A stretch of DNA of 64,000 bases from Helichrysum umbraculigerum (Eukaryota > Streptophyta > Magnoliopsida > Asterales > Asteraceae), in NCBI GenBank assembly GCA_949592205.1, contig CATIUR010000011.1:1364001-1428000 (forward strand), read 5' to 3'. Both the position numbers and the translations under genes were made by a program. A model generated the notes under the pieces. The model did not search any database. It saw only the letters and a list, made by a program, of their open reading frames with translations, and had not been told where the DNA came from. Numbering within the stretch: the first letter of the stretch is position 1; each line of letters opens with the position of its first letter. Positions 1 through 11,360 of this stretch are shown one piece after another.

Positions 1-1896
1 AAACAAAAGCTTTGCAGTGCTCCTATCCTATCATTACCCGAAGGCATCGATGACTTCGTGGTATACTGCGATGCTTCTCATCAAGGTCTCGGTTGCGTCC
101 TGATGCAGCGAGACAAAGTCATAGCTTACGTTTCACGACAACTCAAGATTCACGAAAAGAATTACACCACCCACGACCTCGAGTTAGGAGCCGTCGTTTT
201 TGCCCTCAAAATTTGGAGACATTACCTCTATGGCACTAGGTGCACAATCTTTACAGACCACAAAAGTCTCCAACACATATTCGATCAGAAGGATCTCAAC
301 ATGAGACAACGTCGATGGGTTGAGTTACTTACTGATTACGACTGCGAACTCAAATATCATCCAGGCAAAGCAAATGTTGTTGTCGATGCCCTCAGTCGAA
401 AAGAGCGAGTGAAACCACTTCGGGTCCGAGCCCTCAGTATGACCATTCACAACAATTTAAACATTCAAATTCTCACTGCTCAACTCGAAGCCTTGAAACA
501 CGAAAACGTCAAAGATGAAGCCTTGCGGGGCATGGATAAACAATTCGAAGTCAAACCTAACGGGATTAGGTATTTCTCAAACCGAATCTGGTTGCCTAAA
601 TTTGGGAACCTACGAGACTTGGTGATGGATGAAGCTCACAAGTCCAAATATTCTATCCATTCGGGATCCGATAAAATGTACCACGGTATCAAGGACTTCT
701 ACTGATGGCCGAACATGAAAGCTGAAATCGCCACCTATGTCAGCAAGTGTCTTACTTGCTCCAAGGTCAAAATCGAATATCAAAAACCCTCTGGTTTACT
801 TCAACAACCAGTCTTCCTGAATGGAAATGGGAACAAATAGCCATGGACTTCATAACCAAACTACCCAAGTCCTCGAGCGGTTGCGATACCATTTAGGTGA
901 TCGTGGATCGTCTCACAAAGTCTGCTCACTTCCTGGCAATCAAGGAATCCGACAAAATGGAACGCCTCACCGGTATTTATATGAAGGAAATCGTGACCAA
1001 ACACGGTGTTCCAATCTCAATTATCTCCGATAGAGATAGTCGTTTCACTTCGCAATTTTGCAATCACTTCAAAAATCCCTGGGTACTCGACTTGATATGA
1101 GTACCGCATATCATCCTCAAACAGACGGCCAAAGTGAACGAACAATTCAAACACTAGAAGACATGCTACGGGCCTGCGTAGTAGACTTCGGTGTAAATTG
1201 GGAAAAACACCTACCATTGTGCGAGTTCTCGTACAACAATAGTTATCATACTAGCATTAAGGCTGCACCCTTCGAGGCACTGTACGGTCACCTATCTGTT
1301 GGACCGAAGTTGGGGATAGCCAACTCACAGGTCCAGAAATCATTCACGAGATGACCGAGAGAATCGTTGAAATTCAAAACAAGCTCAAGGCCGCGCGTGA
1401 TCGTCAGAAAAGTTATGCTGATGTGAGATGCAAACCACTCGAGTTCCAAGTTGGGGATCGAGTACTACTTAAAGTATCGCCTTGGAAAGGCGTAATCCGA
1501 TTTGGCAAACGAGGGAAGTTAAATCCTAGATACATTGGACCATTCGAGGTCCTCGAAAGGATTGGTCCAGTGGCATATCGATTGCAGCTGCCGTCCGAAC
1601 TCAGCAGCGTGCATCCCACTTTTCATGTTTCGAATATGAAGAAATGTCTGTCTGATGAGACACTTATCATCCCACTCGATGAAATTCGAGTTGACGAGAA
1701 ACTTCACTTTGTCGAGGAACCCGCTGAAATCATGGACCGTGAAGTCAAACAACTTAAACAAAGTCGTATTCCCATCGTCAAAGTTAGGTGGAATTCGCGG
1801 CGCGGTCCGGAATTCACCTGGGAACGGGAAGACCAGATGCGACTCAAGTATCCTCAACTCTTCACTGAATCAACATCAAACCCGATTTCAACATAA
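1..1896 (+). pseudogene. Ty3/gypsy pol remnant (G0): RNase H, integrase, chromodomain
   Basis: 3' part of a Tekay-type chromovirus polyprotein; the 5' part lies outside the window. Seen in order: RNase H (YCDASHQGLG near 64; TDHKSLQHIF near 255), the integrase zinc-binding region (EAHKSKYSIH near 630; KCLTCSK near 745), the integrase core (AYHPQTDGQSE near 1105) and a C-terminal chromodomain-like block (RIPIVKVRWNSRRGPEFTWE near 1770). Compared with the near-intact relative at 50116-54559, the frame is broken by a TGA in place of Trp at 703-705, a one-base loss near 810, a TAG at 894-896, a one-base loss near 1060 and a loss of about 13 bases near 1286. It cannot make a working integrase. Sequence is otherwise very close to the young element, so the decay is recent. 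Confidence 0.95.
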
Positions 1897-1930
1897 ATTT
1901 GGGGACGAAATTCCTCTAACAGGGGGAGAA
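1895..1930 (+). other. Polypurine tract and adjoining hairpin of G0
   Basis: AACAGGGGGAGAA (1918-1930) ends immediately before the LTR start TGTGACACC, the expected place for the plus-strand primer. Just upstream lies an imperfect inverted repeat around GGGACGAAATT (1895-1913) that is shared, with arm changes, by the other gypsy elements of the window. Confidence 0.85.
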
Positions 1931-2885
1931 TGTGACACCCGTCAATTTAGGACTAGTAATTAGTGCCTAATCAAGTTTTATTACATGTAATTAGTTCTGT
2001 CTTAGGCTAATTTATGTATCAAGTAATTATATATTGTTGAATATATATCTACACAATTATGCGGTTTGTTTAAATCGTACAAGTTTTAATCGAATGGATT
2101 TCGACACAATTAATACGGCTGTTGGTGAACGATTTTTATTAATTGATACAAATATTAATTAATAACATTGACGTATTTTGAATATTATATCAATACTGTT
2201 TCATATCCAAGTGTTATTACACAAATAATATAAACGCGATTAAAATGCAAACGCGTAAGCAAAATGAAATAAATCATCATCTATAACATAATTATTAAGT
2301 ATTTAGTGAAATACTTCAACAAAAATACTGAACATTTATTCGTATTTTAAAACGTATATTAAAACATATAAAATAAATATTTAACGTTTAAACGATCGGG
2401 AAACGAACACCGCACGGAGCGCGATTGCACGGAGTTAAAAAGTGGAGACCCACACTCGGTGGGGCCCCACCGAAATCAGCCACCAAGAGGGGGTCATCAC
2501 CTCCCCCTCACTTCACTTTTATCTTTCCATCTCTCTCTCTCTCTATCTAATTCTCTCTCAAAATTCCACCACCACACCACCACACTAAACCGCCAAATAA
2601 CACCACCAAACACGCTCGAATCATCAAAATAATTACGGAAAAGGAACCACCTCAACGCGATCTACACTTTCATCTTTTCGGATTTTCAATCCGACACCGC
2701 GTAAGTTTCCGACAAATTCTCGAAACCTCTCGTTTTAACTTGTTTTTACATGTTTATGAGTTATATAACATGTATATGTCCAAATATATGAAGAAAACAC
2801 GATTTTACAGCTTAAAAACGGGTTTGAATTGGGTTTTTGGCCGGAAAAATCTTGACAGCCGGACTTTCTGGGCTGGTGTTCTTCA

Positions 2886-3195
2886 ATGCGACACAAGCCT
2901 TGTGTCGCATGTAGTGTCGTATTTTGCCTGTTATGTCGCATAAAACCCGTTATGTCGCATCTTGTGTCGTACCAAACCTTTAGTGTCGTAACACATGCGA
3001 CACAATATTGTGTCGTACTCTATGTCGCATACTATGTCGTATTTCTATACGACACAAGCACTATGTCGCTGTTGAATCAGCATCTCGAATCTATGCGACA
3101 CAACCCTTGTGTCGTATAGATATTGTGTCGCACTTTTATGCGACACAACCCTTGTGTCGCATGACGTGTCCTTGTGTCACATATAGTGTCGCAAA
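2886..3195. repeat. Array of GCGACACAA / TTGTGTCGC words in both orientations
   Basis: Roughly 20 copies of a GCGACAC core occur as direct and inverted copies (for example ATGCGACACAAG followed by CTTGTGTCGCAT near 2886-2912), so neighbouring copies can pair as stem-loops. Chance open frames run through the array; they are not genes. Confidence 0.9.
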
Positions 3196-3393
3196 ACACA
3201 GTAGTTTTACAATTTAATTCCATACTAAGTGTTAGACATTTGGAACTTCAAACGATTAAACAAAATAACTTCTAAGGGACATTGAAACATGTTTCAAGCA
3301 TAACACTTCAAACAAATATAGATATGTCGAGATTATTATTTCAACTAAACCACCAACGGGCCGTACGTGTTTTCAAAACATACTTCAAAAATC

Positions 3394-3515
3394 AAACAAG
3401 TCGTTGTAACTTGTATCAATTCAATCAAACAAGTTGTTGTAACTTGTGTCAATTCAATCAAACAAGTCGTAGTAACTTGTAACAAAACAATCAACCAAAT
3501 CGGAGTAATTTGGAC
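3394..3515. repeat. Four hairpins with 6-bp stems and 7-nt loops
   Basis: Three copies with arms ACAAGT/ACTTGT and one with CCAAAT/ATTTGG, each around a 7-nt loop close to CGTAGTA, separated by CAAT-rich spacers. The arms stay complementary although their sequence differs. Confidence 0.88.
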
Positions 3516-4456
3516 ATATATATATAGTTGTATAACAACTACAAAGGTAGCCTTTCGAGATACCGGTACAATTAATAACAATCAAGTGTCGTGAACACAT
3601 TCAGGTTTCAAGTCCTTGGACATCAATTCACAGCTAATTACTTCAAGTTTATTAAATTAAACACTTCAAGACTCAGGTGAGTTTCATGGCCCCATTTTCA
3701 CTATTTTCAACTAGGGGTGTGATATTACTGCTCTGTTTTGTTTTACAAGTAGAACGCAAGTACCAACCTTCAAGTACTACATGAGTTTCAAGCTAATCAA
3801 TTTAAAGTCCTCTATAGCATAGTCTCTAATATTTTAGCGTGAATGTTAGTATATGATATCATATGGGATTGACAATCCTCATTCGGGTTAGCACGCACTA
3901 ACTGGTCAAACGGATGTATTAGCATTTGGGAAGACGAGTGTGGATTAGACACTCGTAGGAGGCAAAACAAGTTAGGTTTCCTTAATTGGACCTAGCGCTC
4001 AAGTTAAGCTCAGACTATGTGCTCATGGATTGTATAACTTTTATCTTGCTTAATTGCATTTTAAATTCAATATAAATCTTGCGGTTCTTACAACTATACA
4101 TTGACATACAAACCTGTGAGCTCACCAGCGTTTTCGCTGACCCATTTTAGTATTTATCACAGGTACCCAGCAGTAGGTTGGCTGCACAGGCAGGGACTAT
4201 TAGCTCGAGTCATCATACATACAACTAGAGATTTGATTGCATTATTATATTTTGTAAAAGTAATTATGCTATGTAATCTCTCAATTTCAGGAACCGAGCT
4301 AATGTAACATTATTTTGATGTAAACGTTTACTTTATTAATACAAGTTTAAAACGACGCATATAGTGGTCGTTCATTATATATCTTATGTGCTTTGTATAT
4401 TGATTAGTGACACCCAAATCGAGCTTCCGCAAATCATTAAATTTGGGGGTGTCACA

Positions 4457-5693
4457 CCTAAACAGAGAAAGACTCGCAACAGTCGCCAAACAAATACACC
4501 TCCTGTCGTCGAAACCACCGAACAGATTATTGAACGTCGTGTAGCAGAGGCAATCGCTCAATACGAGGCTAGCCGAAATCGTGAAAACCTGACCAACAAT
4601 AGCGGAGCCACCCCAGTTAACAGCGAAACACCAACGAATACCCAGCAGGGGTGTTCATACAAAACATTTCAAGCCTGCAAACCGAGTACCTTTACCAGAA
4701 TTGAAGGGGCCATTGGCCTGGTCCACTGGATAGAGAAAACAGAGTCAGTAATCGACATCAGCGACTGTGTTGCTGACAGAATTGTGAAGTACGCCACCTG
4801 CACTCTGGCCGACAAAGCGTTAACTTGGTGGAACGCTCAAATTCAGATCCTCGGCCGTACAACCGCTTACTCCATCACCTGGGAAACCCTGAAATGAATG
4901 ATGATGGAAGAATTTTGCTCCCAGAGCGAGCAACAGAAACTGGAGACCGAGCTCTGGAACATACAGATGATCGGTGCCAACATCACTGGATACACAACCC
5001 GGTTTCAAGAACTGGCACGTTTGGTACCTCACATGGTGACACCCGAAAGCAAACGCATTGAGCGTTACAACAGGGGTTTGGCCCCACAAATCTGAGGCAT
5101 GGTTATGTCTTCCAAACCCGCCACTTTTAGGAGCGCAGTTAACCTGGCTCAAAGCTTGACCGACGACGCGGTCTTGATTGGAACCCTGAAAGCTACTACA
5201 GGGAAAGTTGAACCTACCCGTACTGATGCGGGCGAATCTGGAACCCACAAACGAAAGTGGAACAACGATGGTAACGACCGTCAGGGTCAACAAAACAGAA
5301 ACCCGGGGAACGCCCGAGCTTATGCGGCAATCACCAACCCCGAACCAAAAACATATCAAGGCAAAATGCCTAAATGTGGAAAGTGTGAAAAACACCACGA
5401 AGGGGATTGTTTCTTCTGTGTTAACTGCAATCGATTTGGACACAGAACCGAAGCTTGTAGAACTCATCCCACGAACAACGAACAACGAACAACGAAACAC
5501 GGGCTGTTTCCGATGTGGCGACCCGGGACACTACCGAAATCAGTGCCCCCAACTCAACAACGCCAACAACAACCAGAACAACCCCGGGAACAACAATCAC
5601 AACAACAACAACAACCGCATCGCAACCATCCCACCGGGTCGTAGCCGCGCATACATTCTCCGTGCACCGGAAACGGTTGCGGACCTCGGCTAA
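4457..5693 (+). pseudogene. gag pseudogene of a second gypsy element (G4)
   Basis: Degenerate capsid/nucleocapsid gene. Visible parts: an N-terminal segment to 4897 (with CSYKTFQACKPSTF and GAIGLVHWIEKTES), a middle segment 4898-5095 (LWNIQMIGANITGYTTRFQE), a C-terminal segment from 5099 with a first zinc knuckle (CVNCNRFGHRTEAC, near 5420) and a second knuckle (CFRCGDPGHYRNQC, near 5505) in another frame. The frame breaks at 4895-4900, at a TGA before 5099 and near 5490. A Gln/Asn-rich low-complexity tail follows. Protease, RT and integrase are absent. The N-terminus is replaced by the G0 LTR. Confidence 0.9.
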
Positions 5694-5972
5694 CACGGTA
5701 TGTCTTAACAGATGTTGCTACGATTTAACATACGCTTTATTCGAATGTCGATTCGAACACAACACTTGGTAAACTCTGACCACGAAACGAAACCCACAAC
5801 ATATTGAACTATGCCGCGAGCATACTTAAACTGATTGAACTTCTATGGCAACAATTGAGCGTCACGCAAACTATTATTATTGTTAACAACATGACTTATC
5901 GGAGAACATACGCCGCGGGCGATCCGACTTGATTTTAAATCTCGGGACGAGATTTCTCTAACATGGGGAGAA
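5694..5972 (+). mobile_element. 3' internal remnant of G4 with polypurine tract
   Basis: Non-coding sequence ending in a hairpin (AAATCTCG gga CGAGATTT, 5937-5955) and a polypurine tract (ACATGGGGAGAA) right before an LTR start. All pol sequence between gag and this point is missing. Confidence 0.7.
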
Positions 5973-6032
5973 TGTAACACCCCGCAAATTTAAACACTAT
6001 TATTAACGCTAAACGAATTTGGGGATGTTACA
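5973..6032 (+). repeat. 60-bp miniature LTR of G4 (internally deleted)
   Basis: Starts TGTAACACCCC after the polypurine tract and ends GGGGATGTTACA, the normal start and end words of this LTR superfamily, only 60 bp apart. The full LTRs here are 2.4-3.5 kb, so this looks like an LTR that lost its interior. Confidence 0.6.
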
Positions 6033-6517
6033 AAAATAATAGGAAAAAACAATATCACACTAAAGGCTTAAACTTATATAACCTATAACAAATTTAAAGT
6101 TATTAAAGAGTTAATATTAATAATATTTTGTTAATTAATATTAAAGGATAAGGATAAACTAATATGTCATATAAAAAATAGTTACTATTCATAAGAGGGT
6201 AAAATTAGTTTGTTAATTAATATTAAAGGATGAGGATCAAAATATATATGAACTAATATGCTATAAAAAACAAATTTAAAGTTATTAAAGAGTTAATATT
6301 AATAATAGTTTGTTAATTAATATTAAAGGATAAGGATAAACTAATATGCCATAAAAAACAAAATATTTACTATTCATAAGACGGTAAAATTGATATTAGT
6401 AGGAATAGGAATAGGAATAGAATTAACAATGAAGATATCATTTCATTACTCAGTCTTAAGTAGGCTTACAGGATATAATTTGCTAAAGACATATTTAATA
6501 CAACATACAACTCATAA
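6033..6517. repeat. AT-rich stretch with an imperfect duplication
   Basis: No gene seen. A segment of about 90 bp (built on AAAGTTATTAAAGAG and GTTAATTAATATTAAAGGAT) occurs near 6090-6180 and again near 6270-6360, with a partial copy near 6210. A short AGGAAT microsatellite lies near 6400. Confidence 0.7.
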
Positions 6518-6534
6518 TCTCTTCTTATAACTAA

Positions 6535-6815
6535 GAGCACCTCCAATGAAGGCTTTATCTAAAGCTTTTTTGTGCAAAAAAGTCTTTGGAAAAGCTTTTC
6601 TTCATTGGAGGAAAAGTTTTTTTATGCCAAAGCTCAATAAATATCAAGTCTTCTATGTAAAGTTTTTTTAGAAGTTTGTGTGTATGAATTTTGAAAGAAA
6701 AGCTTTACAAAGCTTTTTGTCATTGGAAACAAAGCTTTTTATAAAAGCTTTTTTATTAAAGGTTTGATGTGGTAAGAAAAAAGCTTTTAATGACTTTTCT
6801 TCATTGGAGATGCTC
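6535..6815. mobile_element. Harbinger/Tourist-like MITE (281 bp)
   Basis: Terminal inverted repeats GAGCACCTCCAATGAA and GAGCATCTCCAATGAA (one mismatch), flanked by the 3-bp duplication TAA (6532-6534, 6816-6818), which fits PIF/Harbinger. The interior is rich in AAAGCTTTT words and has no coding capacity. Confidence 0.85.
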
Positions 6816-7969
6816 TAAGACGGGAGACTCCCACTGATTTGTCAGATTAAAACCCTTGCCAATTCAACTTTTCCCCGTGTCATAATATTATACTAATAGT
6901 TCCATCTAATTATGTCCACGTCATTCATGAAATGGTTGCTGACTTTATGATATATTCATAAAAATATGGGTGCGGTTCCAAGGGGCATATCCCATGTACA
7001 GGGCATGAAGGCAGCCAATGGCTAGTTGACACCTCATTATTTATATCCCACCTCATTAAGGGTAACATTGTAATATTACCATTCATTTTTCTAGTTCTCC
7101 CTTCATCTCTTCTCTTATTTCATGATTCCACGATGTCGCTATCTTCCACCACCTTCCCACCACACCACCGCCATCCTCACTCTGACGTCGTTGTCAACAT
7201 CGCCATCCTCAATCCGACTAAAATCCTAGGTCGTTGTCATCGGCTTCGCACCACAACCAACACTATCTTCACTCGGAATAAAGCCCTCCGCCACCGCCTT
7301 CCTAATATTCTTCTTCAGATGCGACATGAGTAATTACACCCGTTTCCGACGTCGGAGCTTAGTCGTCTTACTTCGTAGTATACTGGATTTGCAGGTTTCC
7401 GACTATTAAAAAATATTTTTAGTCGTTAAAAGCAAATTTACGATGATGAAAAAGTAGCTTTCTGAGTTTCTGACCATATTTTTGTCACCTTCAAATGTCG
7501 AGTTATATGAGCTTGTGTTATCCTCCGTTTTCCTCAGTTTCAAATCCATGATATACGAGCTTAGACCTTCAATTTTAAAATGATCAAAATTTGTTTTCAC
7601 ATTAAATTTGTATGCATTTTCTATTTCATGTGCGATTGTCATTGTATTGTCAAAACTCAAAAGTAAAGTAGTAGTAGTAAAAGTTTTGAGACTCACGTGG
7701 GTGTACAGGTAAAAGCATACATGTCCAATCGGTTAAAGTAAAAGCATACATCACGATCCTCAAGTTAATTTGTTATTGCATCTTAGTCCCTATAACTATT
7801 TTCTCATATGACTATATTAATATTTAGAAAATGAAATAAACTACATAGATCAAATTAGAAAAGGAACTCCATACACAAAGTGCACCAAACTTTTAAACTT
7901 TTATCAAAAAATTAAGTATTCATAAACATTTAAAAAATAAGTGAATTTTACAAATCATTATTAAAAAAT

Positions 7970-9210
7970 GCTGCATCGATCAATAGAATTCACTGCATCA
8001 ATCGATAAAAGTCACTGCATCATAGATACAGACCGTTTTATAGAATAAAACACTGGATAATGCTTTTATAAAAATATTGTATAATTGTTCAATAAAAACA
8101 CGGCATCGATTGATAAAAGTCACTGCATCATCATCGTTTATAGAATAAAGTACTGCATCATGCTTTTACAAAAATATTGTGTAAATTGTTCGATAAAAAC
8201 ACGGAATCGATCGATAAAAGTAACTGCATCATGAATACAGATAATTATATCATCGTTTTATAGAATAAAACACTGCATCATGCTTGTACAAAAAATATTG
8301 TCATTGTTCTATAAAAACACTGCATCGATCGATAAAAGTCACTGCATCGTGGATACTGAAAATTACATCATTGTTTTATAGAATAAAGTACTACATCATG
8401 CTTTTACAAAAATATTGTGTAAATTGTTCGATAAAAACACGGCATCGATCGATAAAAGTAACTGCATCGTGGATACTGAAAATTACATCATTGTTTTATA
8501 GAATAAAGTACTACATTATGCTTTTACAAAAAAAGAATTGTGTAAATTGTTCGATAAAAAAACTGCATCAATCGATAAAAGTAACTGCATCATGGATACA
8601 GATAATTACATCATCATTTTATAGAATAAAACACTGCATCATGCTTTTATAAAAATATTGTCATTGTTATATAAAAACACTGCATTGATCGATAAAAGTT
8701 AACACCATGTTTACAAATAATTACATCATCCATTTATAAAAAAAAATATCGCATTATGCTTTTACAAATAAATAAAAAAAATCGAAATTGTTTGATAAAT
8801 ACATTGCGTTGTCCTTAAACAAAAAACGTTGCATCTGCATCATGGTTAACCAATCATCATGATATAGAAAAACAAACGTCACACACTTGTACAAAAGTTT
8901 TTTATGAAAACACAACATTGTCATTCAATAAAAAAGGCTACACCAATCAATAAATATCATTGCATAGATCGATAAGTGTTACAGCATCATGATTAGAAAT
9001 AATCACAACATTGTTTTTCTAAAACCACTAGTTACTACATTTATTGATAAAATGTTACTGCATCATTGTTGTCTTAAAAAACACTGCATCGTGTTATTAA
9101 GCGAATGACATTACATAATCTTTTAATGAGAATCCTTGCATAGTCGGTCCATAAAAAACACTATATTATGATTATAGTAATTAAATTGCATCGTCGATGA
9201 TAAAACACTA
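7970..9210. repeat. Tandem array of about 120-bp units
   Basis: About eight good units and two or three decayed ones. Each contains CATCGATCGATAAAAGT, ATAGAATAAAACACTGCATC and TTTACAAAAATATTGT, and the word CTGCATCAT recurs three times per unit, giving a shorter inner period. Units decay towards the right. Because 120 is a multiple of three, a 122-codon open frame (8284-8652) runs through it with a 40-residue repeat; this is a by-product of the array, not a gene. Confidence 0.9.
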
Positions 9211-9762
9211 CATCATATTTTATTAAAATAAGAAGTAATTTTTTTCAGATACCTAAAATTATGTGTAAAATATGGGTATGTTTTCGTTGAAGACTATCAT
9301 ATAATGTAATTATCTTTTATTTTTATTTTTAATTGTTCTTATTAATTAGAAGTACATATCATAATCTACAATCTAGTGGTTTTACTAAAACGTTTTAACA
9401 TGTTATACTGTGCACTTTTAGAGTTAATAATTTATAATGTTTTATGTAAAATAATATAATACCTTTAGGTTAAAATAAAGTGTACCCAACCCACATATAA
9501 GATTCTCTCTCTGACACTAGTAAATAATTTCAACTGTCAGCTCACAATCCTAGAAGGAAAAGTAGCTAAAAAAAAAAAGAAAAAAAGAATAATAAAATAT
9601 TACACACACTATCACAAACGAGAGCATGGAGAAAGAACCCAACAACTCTATACTCTTTGTTTTCACTTTCTTTTTTTTTTTATTAAGAAGTGATTTGATT
9701 TAAAAATATATATATTGTATGTGTCAGTATTAAATCTAATAATTTGAAATTTGTGAGCAACA

Positions 9763-10050
9763 AAAGTTCGACGGTGGTGGTTCGAAATTGGATGCGGTGT
9801 CTGAGGTTGTCGAAATTTGGCGACTGCGTATGAGGTGTTCGGAATCTGATCGCGGTGTGCGAGGTGGCCGGAACTTGGTAAATGCGTGTGAGGTGGTCGG
9901 AACTTGGTGGATGCGTGCGAGGTGGTCGGTGGTTGGTTGCGGTATGTGAGGTGGCCATAATATGTTGACCACATGTGCCTTAGCCGGAATCTAATTACGA
10001 TGTGCGAGTTGGCCGGAATCCGGTGAGTGCGTGTGGTTGTGACCAGCGGT
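9763..10050. repeat. GC-richer minisatellite of about 30-bp units
   Basis: Eight or so units on the pattern GCGTGTGAGGTGGTCGGAAC with variable tails (TTGGTGGAT, CTGATC and others). On the - strand three overlapping frames stay open (9663-9974), as expected for a short repeat with no stop words. I do not consider it coding. Confidence 0.8.
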
Positions 10051-10439
10051 CTTCCGAACTTCCAGTAGAACGAGAGTTGAGGTGGAGTGACAATTTTACC
10101 ATAATAGCCTTTTGGATTTTTTTAACTATTTTTACTTTTATTTAATATTCCTAGCCGTTGATCTGAAATTAGAGGGTTAGGATTCTCTTGCTCCTCATGC
10201 CCTCCCAAAGTAACGTTCTCCTCTGATCCGGAAACAAATAAGAAAAGATTTATATCCCACTCGTGAATTATGTTAAACCAATCTCAAAATAATAATCTAC
10301 ACACTCAATTAATTTGGCATTTATCCCATTCCAAGAATACCTCACTCAAAAAATCAATCCAATTGTTTGCGTTTCATGATTATACACTTTCTCAAATTTT
10401 CTTCACAATACAAAGATGGTAACGATCTCAACAAGATTT

Positions 10440-11360
10440 CCCCATCTCGATTACAGCTACTGCGTTCTTTTCCTCTCCTCCTATATACCACAAATAACTA
10501 CTACACCATATTCTACACACAAATTCAATCGTAACTTCAAGAAGGTATGTATTTCCATCGAGTTGTGTGTTATAGTTTCTTAATTGTGATTGTTCAATCT
10601 TTTTATGCTCTTCATGTTTTTGTTGATCTTCTTTTTATCTTGATTCATGATACAGAATTCGTTTTTGGAACTTTAATTAAATGATGCACCCCAACTGTTT
10701 GATGTAATGCCAGTTTGAAATCCTTATTTAAAACTTTCTGATCAATATTGAATCATATTTTTTTTTCTTATAAAACTAGCCACCCCAACTGTGTGTGGTG
10801 ATGCCAGTTTGTAATCCCTGTTTTTTACTTTGTGATCAAAATGTACAATTAATGGCGTTTGACAATAATTGATTTGTTCATGTTCTTTTAGTTAAGGTTG
10901 ATATAGTTGTTGTAGGTGTGTAATCGGTGGGTTGGGTTTGGCTGTGTTATATGGGAACGATGTCATGTTATATTTATTGTTTTTTCGTGTTTACTTATAC
11001 AAGAAATTTTAATAGGACACTTATATCTCAATATACGTTCATTCCTCACTTTATGAGTTTAGATTCGTCTCTTTTAAATATCTTGTCCCAGAAAAATACA
11101 AGGCTGGTGACACTATAGGTAAGTATAATCTTTTTCAAATATTCTTTCATACATTAACTTTTACTCCAATTAATAGTCACTTTTGTACATCCGGAAATAT
11201 ATTTTCAGATGTCATTAGAGTTGGCGTTTCTATTGGGGAAGTTAAACCCTTTTAAGAAGACTGATTCGAGTGAAAGTAAAACGATTACATCTACTTTAAT
11301 GGATTTTAATCAGAAGTTCTTGATTGGTGAGGTACAAAAATTAAGAGGAGAAAATCAAGG
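10440..11360 (+). pseudogene. Gene-like fragment with a splice-bounded exon (unrecognised)
   Basis: A TATA-like word (CTATATACC, about 10482) precedes a possible untranslated exon ending AAG|GTATGTATT (near 10545). Further on, an exon begins after ...TTTTCAG at 11209 and ends ...AATCAAG|GTAAAG near 11360; it reads MSLELAFLLGKLNPFKK and continues for about 50 residues to a lysine-rich end. I do not recognise the protein. No convincing continuation is found downstream. It may be a host-gene fragment captured by the surrounding Helitron. Confidence 0.4.

Larger units (their letters stand above)
1931..4456 (+). mobile_element. 3' LTR of the G0 Tekay-type element (2526 bp)
   Basis: Starts TGTGACACCCG directly after the polypurine tract and ends GGGGGTGTCACA. 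It is homologous in reverse orientation to the LTRs at 47662-50081 and 55013-57432. It holds a CT-rich stretch (about 2527-2560), a GCGACAC hairpin array (2886-3195), a 6-bp-stem hairpin array (3394-3515) and a conserved double-stem hairpin (about 3890-3935). Its right edge abuts gag sequence of another element at 4457, so G0 appears to have inserted into that element. The target-site duplication cannot be checked because the left end is outside the window. Confidence 0.92.
6960..10220. mobile_element. Possible nested DNA transposon inside Helitron C
   Basis: The edges look like poor inverted repeats: GGGGCATATCCC...GGGCATGAAGGC...AATGGCTAG on the left, and on the right, reverse-complemented, GGAGAACG...GGGCATGAGGAG...CAACGGCTAG. 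Such text resembles ends of Mutator-like elements, but I could not find a target duplication, so the boundaries are approximate. The interior is AT-rich with two tandem arrays and no transposase. Confidence 0.35.

Noticed and set aside
2735..3217. Several overlapping 65-80-codon frames in the G0 LTR (also in the G1 LTRs)
   Set aside because: They run through the GCGACAC hairpin array and spacer, change with the repeat number and have no protein motif.
8284..8652. 122-codon frame with a 40-residue repeat
   Set aside because: Follows from the 120-bp tandem unit being divisible by three; no codon bias or homologous motif.
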